This document shows positions 1 through 10,248 of a DNA stretch of 39,100 bases, one piece after another. The first letter of the stretch is position 1. Every line of letters starts with the position of its first letter. The position numbers were made by a program, and so were the translations under genes. The notes beneath the pieces are model-generated. The model saw nothing but the letters and a program-made list of their open reading frames with translations, made no database searches and was not told where the DNA came from. This stretch comes from Haplosporangium gracile (taxonomy: Eukaryota; Mortierellomycota; Mortierellomycetes; Mortierellales; Mortierellaceae), in assembly GCA_015499985.1 (NCBI GenBank), contig JAAAUF010000331.1:1-39100 (forward strand), written 5' to 3'.

Positions 1-1109
1 CAAGGAAACGTAAGGCAGAAAGCGAGGGAGAGAGTGTAAGCGTCGGTCATCCGCATGAAACCAGCAGCATAACATACAAGAAACAAAAGTATCGGGCGAA
101 GAACTGGAAAAGAGAGAAGAGGACGCTCTGGAGCCTTTTGTTTTTTGGAATGCGCGGAGAGATAACTGCAGAACAAGGCAAAAAGGGTGGCAAAGAAAAA
201 AAAAGGGGGAAGGGAACTATAGCGTGTAGGTTACCAAAAAGGGACTGGGAAAGGGAGAGGGGCGTGAACAATTGGACGCATAGGGACGCATTGTAAAAAG
301 GCAATTGGAGACGCGATCTGGACTCGTCCTTCCTTACCGATTGAGCTTATCTCCAAGGGGTTGATATGTTCCTCGGTGCCAATCTTGTTTTATTCGGTCC
401 TTTCTTTGTCGTCTTCATTTAGCGGCCTATCGGATAGTGAGCATAGAGCATGGAGAGCACGGAACATGCTTATGAGCGGTTGGACAAAAATGATATGAAA
501 GAGAAAAGCTGTGTCTAGGCAATGTGTGCTGTCGTTCAATTAATTCCATTACACCGAAGGGGGGGAAGGAAGCACTGAGAACAATGGAAAAAGCCCTTTT
601 GCTCCTCCGGGCGCAACCATCAATGGCGTGTGATAATGAACACAAAAAAGAAGGAGAGAGAAGACAAGGAGAGAAGAGTGAATGAAGGGTGTGCGCATTC
701 CACCAGCCTCGCCCTGTCTGTGGCCCATCCATGCAAAAGAAAAAAAAATTCCTCCGCGGGGGGACTGGGCATGTTGTTCTTGCCCTCCGCTCTTTCGGGG
801 CTCGTACGCCATTCATTCGTTTTTCACCGCTCAAAAGGAGCAGTGCTGTTATCTCGCGCTGCGGCCGGCCGACCGATACATACACGAGTCAGCCAAGTTG
901 ATCAAGTCCAAGCCAGCCCATAGCGAGCGGAGTGAACAAACAAAAGAGTCGAGTCCAGCCCAGCCCAGACAGACGGGCTGCGACAACATAACAATGAAAG
1001 GTTATTCTCCTTCCCTTCCCTCCACGGACACCAGAGAAAATCTGGCAATGTCGTGGTCTATCTGTCTATCGTGTCAAGGATAAACGTTCTCTGTTGTGCG
1101 ATCGAACTT

Positions 1110-1145
<36 letters not shown>

Positions 1146-1839
1146 GGGCATTGACGTTGTGTGTCTGTGTGATGTTTTTTTCGCCGTTTTGTTCTTTGTG
1201 TTGCCTTGTGTGTGCTTCCCGTTGTTGTTTTTTCAGTAACATGTCTACAGACTACTATACCGCGGTGTGTATCTTTGTATGTGTGGATGAGGCTAAGACC
1301 TTGATGCTGACAACATTTGTGTGTTTGTTTGTTTTTTTTCCTCCTCGGGCAAGGCAAGGCAAGGAAGCGCATGTGTGTTTTCCCCCTTTCTCCTTTGCAT
1401 GTTACTCAGCCATCTTTTTCTTTTCTTCTTTCCATTGTTCCCCTTGTTTATGTTCTTGTATGCCATGCAGTCAGCTCATCGCCGAGGCAAGGGCCATGCC
1501 CTTTATAACATTCCAAACTCCTTTTTTTCCCACTTTTTTTTTTCTTCTTATTCGCTTCCTTGTGTACTTTACTGTAATAGTATTTTTCTACTTCTTTACT
1601 CATTCATTCGTCTCTTTACAATTTGATACGACTCGTCCCCCTCCCCCCCCCTTTTCCTTCCTTATTCGATTCACACTCGCCCTGGTTGCATGACCCACAA
1701 TCGAGACTCCTCTTTTTTTTCTTTGTCGAATCCTTATATCTTTGCCTCTCTCGTCCCTTTTTCTTTTGCTTTTTTTTTTCCTCTCGTCTTTTCTTCTCTT
1801 CAATTGTTTTCTAATCTTAATCCCCTCATATACTTAAAC
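1..1839. other. Non-coding region upstream of the first gene
   Basis: No convincing gene is present here. The first ~1.1 kb is mixed sequence, with purine-rich stretches and short open frames on both strands that have biased, repetitive composition and no domain signal. A TTG trinucleotide tract lies at 1110-1144. From about 1340 to 1835 the plus strand is strongly C+T rich, the usual look of a leader or core promoter in this window, and it ends 5 bp before the ATG at 1840. A TATA-like stretch (ccctttataaca) lies near 1500. The upstream neighbour is outside the window. Confidence 0.6.
1110..1144 (+). repeat. (TTG)n microsatellite
   Basis: About 11 to 12 tandem TTG units lie in the region upstream of the first gene. 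The repeat makes poly-Val or poly-Asn open frames on the two strands, which explains the spurious frames here. Confidence 0.9.
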
Positions 1840-4194
1840 ATGTCAAGGAATCCATACTTTGCACATCTGCCTACAAGGCACAACAGACAGGATCTAGTTT
1901 TTGCCCTCGACTCCCTCCCTCGTCTCCTCACGTCCACATCCACATCCCCATCCTCATCCAACAATGATATCCAATCACCATATCCTTCGCCACCCGGGTC
2001 CCCTTGCTCACCATACGCCACATTCACCGGATCATATCACACTTCATGGTCAAACATCTCCACCTCATCCGCATCCTCTTCTTCCTCCACTTCCTCTTGC
2101 TCATCAATATCCTCATTTTACCAACAACAATATCAACAACGCCTCATCCAACGCCACATCCGCCGATCTTTTTCTTCCAATAACAACAACAACAGCAGCA
2201 GCAACAAGATGTCAACACTCCAGTTCTCGACACGCGCACAAGCAATGGGTTTTTTGATCAACCTCCTCCAAAGTTTCCAGCAGGATCCCTGTGAATGCGA
2301 TCTGGTCCAGGGATGCTTTTGTTCGCCTGAGGGAGTAGAGGATCATTCGGGGTTGGCGCCCTGCTATGTCTGTGGCGAATGGTACGCCGAGGAGGTCTAT
2401 TGCAGTGGCGATGAAGGAGATTCATCGTACAGGAAGGTCGATGGGCGCAGCTGGCATGAACGCGGCGGTGCTTCGTTGAGACATCAGGTTGCAGAGACGC
2501 GCGTTCGTCAATGGTTGGAACAGGTCGTTGTCCCTGTTGCCTCTGCTGCCACATGGCCTTCTTCACCTTATTACTACCAGCAACATCAACAGCAAAAGCA
2601 ACAGCCTCACCACTACTACCAGCAGGAACAACAGCAGGAGGAGGAGGAGGAGGAGAAGAAGAAACAGACTCAGCAGCAACCAGCAGTCATCCGATCACGC
2701 CCCAGTCGATCTGCATCCTGCACCGCGACCTTTTCGATCCCCGAGGAAATCATGGACCCCAGCATTCGTCGTTCTCCCGGATTCCGCATCAAACGCAGGG
2801 ACAGCATTACCACCGAACGCCCCGCTACTCTCCCCTCTCCCGTAGTCGAGCAAGTCCCTGCTACCTCGTACTCTGCTCCCTCATCTGCCTCGTCGACTTT
2901 GACCAATAGCAAGTCGACCCCCTTCCGATTTAGTTTCACATCCGAGAGGTTTAACGCTGCCATTCAGGAGTCCTTGAGCCGCCGATCATCCACTACCACC
3001 TCCAGCACTGCCGTCGTCCCACAACAATCGCCTTCATCCAACACCAACGCCAACACTAACAACATCAACAGTAGCGCCAAGGGCATTCAGGTTGAAGCAG
3101 TGGCGGAACAGACTGAGGCTGAGCCAGAAATGGAAGCAGAGACAAAGACTCAGACAGAGGCAGTGATAGTGGCAGAGAGCGAGACCGCATCGACTTCAGC
3201 CCAGGCAACACCTTCTCTCTTTTCCTTTATTTCTTTCCCCTCTTTCCCTTCCCGAGGTTCCCCCTCTTCTTCAGCAGCGGGAAAGGTCGACCAGTGTGAC
3301 CAATACGGAGTCGCGAAGGAGGCATTTGTTAATACCTATTCCACAGTGGCGCAACAACCTTCTTCCACTTTGTCGTCGTCGTCATCGGCCTCCATGGGCA
3401 CAAGCTTCTCTACTTTCTCGTTCGGCAAATCGCAATTGGATTCGCCGCAGGCTGTCACACCATCCACTACCGGTACTGCTCCTCCTCCTCAGACACAACA
3501 ACAGCAGCAGCAACAGCAAGAAGCAGCACGAGGCAGAGTGCGAAGGAGAGGGCATGGTCATGTTCGGCAACTGGCACAGTCGCATATCCTGGTAATGGGA
3601 TCATCATTCCACCATACCCTCCCTCAGCTGGAACAGAACACGGAGTCGGAGATTGGAGGATCATCTGGTCCGATGGTCATGTCTCCTCCTTTCCCTTCGT
3701 CTTCGTCGTCTTCGTCGTCATCGTCGTTACCCCTTCGAGCTCCCCGCAGTCAGCATGGTCTCTTGATGTCTCCCATGTCATCTTCACCGACACCGCCTTC
3801 ATTCAAGAAGAATACTGTATCCTTTGCTTTGCCCTTGCCATTGCCGGTACCACGTATCGTCATCACGCCTTCATCGCCCGCAAGTCTAACAACGGCAGAG
3901 GAAGGAGAAGCAGTAGCAGAGTGGTGGAGTTGTCACAATACCCCATCATCACCCAACATGATCAACAACAATGGTATGATCCCTCCTGTCAACCCTAGAC
4001 AGTCAGCCTCTCTTCCACTCGACACTACTATCGACTCGTCTCCTTCTGCTTTGCTGCTGCTGGCGACGACGCGTCTCGTACACACGGTCTTCCAATCTAC
4101 GATCGTCCTCGGATGGTGGTCGTGCTCATCGCTTAGCGGTCTCTTGTCATTTATTTTCTCTTTTCCTTCTATCACATCATTTCCTTGTACATAG
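1840..4194 (+). CDS. Ser/Gln-rich protein of unknown function with a Cys-rich patch
   Basis: A single-exon frame of 784 residues. I do not recognise the family. The frame stays open upstream to an ATG at 1690, but those 50 codons translate CT-rich leader. The ATG at 1840 has A at -3 (aaacATG), whereas the one at 1690 has T at -3, so 1840 is preferred. Most of the protein is low complexity: Ser runs (~residues 80-95 and 625-635), poly-Asn (~115), Gln-rich and Glu-rich tracts (~245-285), and Thr/Ala-rich parts. One ordered-looking segment at ~125-235 holds seven cysteines as CEC, CFC and CYVC plus a single Cys, together with Trp and acidic residues; it could bind zinc. The last ~45 residues are hydrophobic and could be a tail anchor. 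It converges with the Nudix gene, 424 bp away. Basic SR/RS-like patches (RRSPGFRIKRRDS) suggest a phosphorylated regulatory protein, which is inference only. Confidence 0.75.
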   Translation: MSRNPYFAHLPTRHNRQDLVFALDSLPRLLTSTSTSPSSSNNDIQSPYPSPPGSPCSPYATFTGSYHTSWSNISTSSASSSSSTSSCSSISSFYQQQYQQRLIQRHIRRSFSSNNNNNSSSNKMSTLQFSTRAQAMGFLINLLQSFQQDPCECDLVQGCFCSPEGVEDHSGLAPCYVCGEWYAEEVYCSGDEGDSSYRKVDGRSWHERGGASLRHQVAETRVRQWLEQVVVPVASAATWPSSPYYYQQHQQQKQQPHHYYQQEQQQEEEEEEKKKQTQQQPAVIRSRPSRSASCTATFSIPEEIMDPSIRRSPGFRIKRRDSITTERPATLPSPVVEQVPATSYSAPSSASSTLTNSKSTPFRFSFTSERFNAAIQESLSRRSSTTTSSTAVVPQQSPSSNTNANTNNINSSAKGIQVEAVAEQTEAEPEMEAETKTQTEAVIVAESETASTSAQATPSLFSFISFPSFPSRGSPSSSAAGKVDQCDQYGVAKEAFVNTYSTVAQQPSSTLSSSSSASMGTSFSTFSFGKSQLDSPQAVTPSTTGTAPPPQTQQQQQQQQEAARGRVRRRGHGHVRQLAQSHILVMGSSFHHTLPQLEQNTESEIGGSSGPMVMSPPFPSSSSSSSSSSLPLRAPRSQHGLLMSPMSSSPTPPSFKKNTVSFALPLPLPVPRIVITPSSPASLTTAEEGEAVAEWWSCHNTPSSPNMINNNGMIPPVNPRQSASLPLDTTIDSSPSALLLLATTRLVHTVFQSTIVLGWWSCSSLSGLLSFIFSFPSITSFPCT

Positions 4195-4618
4195 TTTCCT
4201 TCTTTCTCTTTTTCTTTGCTTTTCACATTTGCATTTTTATTTTTTTTACCTTCATTCATCTTTTCCCAAGACTCACTTGCATTTTTTTTCTTTTTTTCTT
4301 TCGCCTTTGTACAACAGAAACAACAACCAACACAAAACAAAACAAAACATAATTAAAAAAAGTACGACTTTTTTTGTCACAAATAATAAACACACGCATA
4401 CCCACACTGCCAATACAACCCTTTTTTTTCACACTGAAGTAGCATGGCAGGAAAAAAATAGAAAGATGTTGTATTAATGCGCGTTATTTTTAATATCCAG
4501 GGACGCGAACGAAGACGAAAAAGAAAGCTGTATCTCAATGTTTCGTCTTCTCCATGCTACCCCTATTGTGTCGCTCTTACAGATACACTCTCTCTGCAAA
4601 CGAAATACAAAAAAGCTA
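4195..4618. other. Convergent 3' region between the unknown protein and the Nudix gene
   Basis: This 424-bp stretch should hold both 3' UTRs. It is T-rich on the left and A-rich around 4315-4400, with an AATAAA-like run (aaataataaacac) near 4380 that would serve the plus-strand gene. I see no other gene or RNA. Confidence 0.6.
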
Positions 4619-6621
4619 TTATGACCGTGAAGGGAGGGGAGATTGGCCCTGCAAGAGGCGGAGGACGGGCGTCTTCAACAGCTTGACCAGCAAGGCAAAC
4701 GCCGCCACACGGCCCAGAATCACAAACAGGAATGCCTGTTTCACCAACCGGTAGTAGCTCTCCCATGATCCCACCCTATTCGACTGCATCGTTTTCCTAT
4801 TAGTAGTTGTAATGAGATGTGTAAAGAAGGGTGTTAGTAATAATGTGCGTTTCTTTTTTTGTCTTCTTTCTTCCTTCCTGTACATTCCTATTTATCGTTT
4901 CCATGTCATGTCTGAATAATAATAGAGAATAACTTACTTCTCAGTACCCTGCCAGGAGTGAAATTTGAGCAAGGCACGAACCCAAAAGTGCATATCAGTC
5001 TGCGAGAAACCCGGCAAGTACCCAGCATCTAGACGTCTACGCATCCGCTTGGAATCCCAAACCTTTTGCCGGATATCCAATTGAATTGGCCCATCCTTGA
5101 GTTCCAACAGATCCGCCATCATCTGCAACGTCAGCCCCCAGAGCTTCAACGGTCTGTGTTCGGGATCCCATTCCGGTTCATAGTCGATCACTACTTTTGT
5201 AGTTGTAGCTCCTGAGGATAATGTGGATGATGAAAGGTCGACTGTAGATTGTTGAAGACGTGAAGGGGCGGAGGAGGTGATGGTGCGGAGGACGAATTCT
5301 GGTTGGTAAGGCATCTCGACGGAATGGAGGGACATTGTTCCAAAGAGGCCTCGGAGGAAGGTCCGCGAGAGACGCGGGGTCAGCTTGGAGGAGAGATTGA
5401 TGGTCATGGGTGTCCATTGGGGCTTCTCCAGACGATCCAGGAACAGCGAGAGTGGTTGCCAATGTACCGATGCGACTTCATCTGGCTGGGGCTTCAATGG
5501 GGGCGTCGAAGGTGACAACTGGATGTATACTGTTATGATTGATTTGTTGACATTGTCGTTGGTTGTGCGTTAGTTTGGTGGTTTGTTGGATGGTTTGTTG
5601 TTCGTGTTGTCGGATGAATCAACGGCAGTTAGAAAAATAAGGCCAAGCCCAAAAGGAGAAAAGAAGAAAAGAAGAAAAGAGAAAAAAAAGGTCCGGGTCA
5701 GTTAAGGAGATACATGTGAAATAAACGTTGGGCGAGGCCATTCCATTCCGCATATTTACTCTGGCAAATAATTCATCCTCTTCATTTTGTGCACACACGG
5801 GGAGGTGGAAGGTATGAATGGACTATTGCTCAACTTTTTTTTTTTGGGCTCCAAGAAGAAAAAAAACCCCCCGGTCTCGGCTGGCAAGTAAGAGAGGAGA
5901 AGTAGAAGAAAAAATGCCCTTCGCAGCTCACTTTGCAGGGATCTTCGGGACAGCAGGGGTTGCTGAACAAAAAAGGGACACGGGCAAGTACAACCAGAGG
6001 ATAAAATGACCCATCCAGAAAATAATCAATTGATACCTCAATCCCTACAAAAATCCACCAGTACGTACCAAAGGGTGAGAGGACCATCAAGAAGACTCGA
6101 CCGAACGAAGTCCAGAGCTCCCGATCGTCCAACGCGCCGAGGCACCGGAATTGAGTCAGATCGGACAGGTCGAGTCCGATCTCCTCTAGCGTCTCTCGGG
6201 CAGCCGTCTCCTGATCGTCCTCATCGGCCTCCTCCCGTTTACCGCCCGGCAGAGCCACATGGCCGCTCCAGCGATCTGTCTTTCGGGTCGCTCGCTCGAT
6301 AAAAAGAACCTCGGGCACTCCTGTCCGGACCCAATCCTGATCAAAGAACTCGTCCAGCGATTCAGGGTTCTCAATCGCCTGAATTGGGCGGAGCTGTCCC
6401 TGTTGTTGTCCCTGTTGTCCTGTACTAGATCCTAAGCTTGTCTTTTGGTCCTGTTGTTGTTGACGAGTAGAACTGTATTGGGAGTAGCGGTGGTGATCGG
6501 GTCGGACTCGGATGATAACGGCGACGGAGGCTCTGCGGTATTTTGGGCCCCTAGATTTTATCTTTCTTGGGGGACCGAGAGAGTCGATTATGGTTGTGAG
6601 GGCGGTGATCTCTCGGGTCAT
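4619..6621 (-). CDS. Nudix hydrolase, CoA-diphosphatase-like (NUDT8-type)
   Basis: Three exons on the minus strand: 6621-6069, 5529-4938 and 4796-4619. Introns are 539 and 141 nt with donors GTACGT and GTAAGT; the second has a perfect TACTAAC branch site. The product is 440 residues. Residues ~108-150 hold WSGHVALPGGKRE followed by the Nudix core RETLEEIGL. The Gly-to-Glu spacing is one residue longer than the classic box, as in coenzyme A diphosphatases. Nudix enzymes cleave nucleoside diphosphates linked to another moiety, using Mg held by the Glu residues of this box. After the first splice the frame continues as PFVYIQL and then KPQPDEVASVHW, which is normal for the family. A Gln-rich insertion lies at ~50-80. 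The C-terminus (about 55 residues) carries a hydrophobic stretch (AFLFVILGRVAAFALLVKLL) that may anchor the enzyme in a membrane. The substrate is not provable from sequence. Confidence 0.88.
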
Positions 6622-6873
6622 TGTCGGATGAGAAAACACGGCGAGGGGTTGAGGGAAAGAAGAGTTGTTGGGTGGAATTAGAAAAAGGGGATGGGAGAAT
6701 GAGAAGTGAGAAGAGGAAGGAAAAAAGGAAAGGGGGAAAGGGCGGTTGAGCAAAAAGAATTGGGTAAAGAAAACAGAGGGAGAGGTAGAATGTCGGTCAG
6801 GCAGTTGCAGCCAGTCCGTGGAGATGAGAGAAGTAAACGCAACTGCTCACTTTGACAAGTCTGTCTGCAAGAA

Positions 6874-6905
6874 GGACAAGGACAAGGACAAGGACAAGGA
6901 CAAGG
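6874..6905 (+). repeat. Tandem GGACAA hexamer repeat
   Basis: Five full copies and a partial copy of GGACAA. It lies 253 bp upstream of the Nudix start codon, so it is in or near that promoter. Confidence 0.9.
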
Positions 6906-7000
6906 TTGACTCGTTCAAAGGGACGGAGAGTTACTTCAAGTAGGCCGCGCTCTGATTGGACAGCTCTCTCGCATGGAAATATGTCTGCTGAAGCGAACAG

Positions 7001-7006
7001 CACGTG
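7001..7006. promoter_or_regulatory. CACGTG E-box
   Basis: A palindromic CACGTG in the context agCACGTGACG, about 380 bp upstream of the Nudix ATG. This is the consensus of bHLH factors (Cbf1/Pho4 type in fungi). Whether it functions is inference. Confidence 0.35.
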
Positions 7007-9144
7007 ACGATTCGGATCAACTACTCTTTTTTTTATCACTGTTGGTCGCCCTTCGCTGCTGTTACGGATGTAATGCTGATGGGTTGATCGATCGTGCTCT
7101 TACTGTCCCTTTCTTTCCGTCTGAGGGGTGTGTTCTCGTTTAGTCATGGCCAATGGCCATGCCAAGGAAAAAACGACAAAAGAAAACTTGTTACAAAGTC
7201 GCTACCAGTACGATGTTTGTTCACTGTCAAATGGTGCCTATCCCACATGACTACTTCCAAATGCCTCCTTTTATGTGTGTACCCAACTCCAGTCTCATCC
7301 TCATTCCATTCCATCTTGCTGACTATGAAAAAAGGCGTAGCCTTATTAATTTATATGCTTTTGCTGACAATTCATAATTCAACGATAAACCAGCCCAGCA
7401 CCCTTATCATGTTGTTCCAAATATTCCTTGATCCTCTCAGCAAATTATAAAATGGTCCCTGGCTTGCTGAGAGAAAACAGCTCAAAGGGAGCTTAACTTC
7501 CGGCTTGTCCTAACCGATTTTTTTTTCGCGTCCTTTCGTTACGTTGAGGTCCTTCTCTTTAATCCAGGAACGGCCTTGATGGCATTTTCATGTAAGCTGT
7601 TCGCTTATGAGTGTGAGTAAAATCTAGTCAAGGATGACAAGCAAGCGAGCAAGCAAAGCAAAGCAAGGCAAGAAGCAGGCACTTTGGAAGGTCAGGTATT
7701 GTTCCTCTTTTTCATATCTTGTATTGTCTCCTTGGGAGCAAATATAACAAAGGTCATGATGGCAAAGCGTGCCTGTTTTGAAGAACCCAGGCCAAACAAT
7801 AAAGCGACACACTTCGAAAAAAAGAAAAAAAAAAAAAAAGACGGAGGATGAAATTAAAAAAAGGGCAAAGCTGAAAGGAATAAAAGAGGGGAGTCAAGAA
7901 AATTCAAAGGTGAATTGGATGTGGGCAGATGGGCCATGGTGGCGAAACGCAAGGAGTCAAAAGCATGAAAAGCAGAAAGATAAAAGGATTTGAGTTGGGT
8001 CGGTTCCCCGTCCGCCCTGTACCGTTAGTACATGTGTACTCAAAATATTTCGAGGGACCACACACGTTGTTTTTTTGAATTGACTGTTTTGTTGTGGTTG
8101 TCTGTTGCTGTGTTGGTAATTGATGTGAATGTGGGCAAGTGAATGTGGAGAAAGGGGAAACAAAAGAGGAGGTTTTGTACGTGCTTATGATTATTACTGT
8201 TGATCGAGAGGGGGAGAGAGGGAGAGAAAAGGAGAACAATAGCATGGCCCAGCATTATGGTTGTGAGTGTGTATGACTCCATGTGTGCCTTTTGTTATTT
8301 ATCTTTTACACAATGCCTCCTTCTTTTGCCTTTTTTTTCCCTTGACGGCATTGTGCCTGAGAAAAGTGTCTTCCTTCTTCTCCCCCCCTGGAGACACGTT
8401 GGGGAGAGAAACCTAGTGCGAGACATTTATTGGACACTCCATCAATCGCAGCAAACACATGGCATTAGAAAGTATCAGTACAAAACATCGCCCAAACAAA
8501 CAAAGCGCGTCCGTGTATTGTGTGTATGTGTGCTGGATGACTGGGAGCCAGTCAGTCAGTCAGTCTGACTGTGTCAGTCTGTGTGTGTGTGTATGCATGT
8601 ATGTATGTATATATGGCATCTTGCATAGTAGTAGGTCTATGCTTGCCCACACCTCGGCAACATAATAAACAAACAAACAAGCAAGGAAAATTAGTAATTG
8701 CACACTGCGGCGTAGGCCGATGATGTTTTATATGGCCCATGCTGTTGTTATAGGGATATATCGAAGGAGTAGTAGGGTCACTGCCAACACTCATTTATGC
8801 TGTTGCTCTTATTGTTGCTGTTGCTGTTGTTGTTGGGTCAAACATCCTCAGTTGACTTTGTGTTCCCATTCATGTCTCTTCGGATGCTCTTCTTTTAACA
8901 CCTCTCTCGTCCTTTAACATGAGAGTATTGTCATTGGAGTGGCGCCGTCTCTCTCTGTCATTCTTCCTTCTTTTTCTTGTTTTTTTGAGTTTGTCATAGT
9001 CAGTTGTAGGGCTGTTGGAATGGGTATCCCGTATTTTGTTCTTCTTGCGTTTATTTGTCCTCCCTTCCTGAACCCTTTTTTTCTTGTTCATTTTCTTGAC
9101 GGGCAAACAAACAATGAGAAGAAAAGAGACGAGAGGGCAAGAAA

Positions 9145-9205
9145 GAGAGAGAAAGAGAGAATGTGTGTGTGTGTGTGTGTGAGGGAGAGAGAGAAAGAGA
9201 GTTAG
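9145..9205 (+). repeat. GA/GT compound microsatellite
   Basis: Runs of AGAGA flank an uninterrupted TG dinucleotide tract (~9162-9181). It is simple-sequence DNA in the long intergenic region. Confidence 0.85.
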
Positions 9206-10107
9206 GAGTGAGCCAAGAGACAACGCTAACCTGAATTCATCGTCGAGGACATAATTATTGCAATATCCCATCCTCTCCATTCCCCATCGAACGATGATTA
9301 TCCTTTATTCACTGTGAGCAATTTTCGAGTGGGCTTACTCCTGTCCTGTTACTCTCCCTTGCTTTGTCTTCATCACTTTCGTTGTCGCTCTACCCAGCCT
9401 CCACCGCTTCTTTTCTCAACCACTTCCTTCAACGCCTTTCTCTCTTTTTCCTTTTCACCCTCTTTTACCCTTTCCCCTCTCCCCCTTTTCTCGTTTTTGA
9501 ACCCTTCTTTACCCTTCTCTTCCTCTTCCACTTCCTCTTGCTCCTTCTTTCTATCCATTTGTACGTTTTTATCTCCTTATCATTTACACTTTTTCTCTTT
9601 GTCAACACAGACCGCTCAACCACCCTCATCCATTTCTTCCTTCCTTCCTTCTTTCCCACTACTCCCGTTTAATATACCCTGTCCACTTGTCAGCTACATC
9701 ATCCCCTAATCATCACCGTCATCATCCCGTTGTTCCTTCGTGGCAAGTTTCAAGGCTGGTCGTCAGTCATACCACTCACTGCATAAGCACAACAAAAATA
9801 AGTCGTCCTGTGTCGGTAGTGGAATTCGCAGCTAGTCTATCATTTATCATTGTGTTGTATATGTATTTTTGAACATCCTCGCAGTATTTTATACCAGGCA
9901 CACTGAAGTCCCTTCTTCACACCTTCTTCTCTCTTCTTCCTTTCACTTCATCATCTCCGTCACTCTCTCTCTCTCTCTCTCTCACTCTCTCTCTCTCTCA
10001 CTCTCTCTTTCTTTTTTTTTCTCATTCTCATTCTTTTTCTTCTCCAATTCATTCTTCACTTTACCTCTTCTCAACCCCAGACTCCACTCTTCTAATACCC
10101 ACTCTCA

Positions 10108-10146
10108 CTCCAACACATCACTCCAACACATCACTCCAACTCATCA
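10108..10146 (+). repeat. 13-bp tandem repeat in the ankyrin-DIL leader
   Basis: Three copies of ctccaacacatca (the third with one change), followed by a decayed fourth copy. The array ends about 100 bp before the ATG at 10249, so it is probably in the 5' UTR. Confidence 0.85.
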
Positions 10147-10248
10147 CTCCAACTCTCACTCTCACTCTTTCAGACTCGCTCTCACTTCCACACCCGCGCT
10201 ATTTTCCCTCCTACTCCACTCCCTACTTCTCCTCTGCCGTGCACTCGC

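Larger units (their letters stand above)
6622..10248. other. Long non-coding divergent region between Nudix and ankyrin-DIL genes
   Basis: No credible gene in 3.6 kb; every open frame is short and of low complexity. It contains a GGACAA hexamer array (6874-6905), a CACGTG site (7001-7006), an inverted pair AGTACA/TGTACT (8027-8040), GTCA and GT/ATGT microsatellites (~8540-8613), a GA/GT tract (~9145-9205) and a long CT-rich run from about 9330. The run ends in CT dinucleotide repeats (~9963-10010) and a 13-bp repeat just before the ankyrin-DIL start. The right half looks like promoter and leader of the plus-strand gene; the left ~400 bp should serve the Nudix gene. Confidence 0.6.

Noticed and set aside
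427..885. 152-codon minus frame
   Set aside because: Biased composition, overlapping frames of similar length on both strands, no splice partner.
1094..1693. 199-codon plus frame before the first gene
   Set aside because: Poly-Val from the TTG repeat and Phe/Ser runs from CT-rich DNA; no domain and no better start context.
8541..8613. GTCA and ATGT repeats as a possible CRISPR-like array
   Set aside because: Simple microsatellites with no spacers, in a eukaryotic context.
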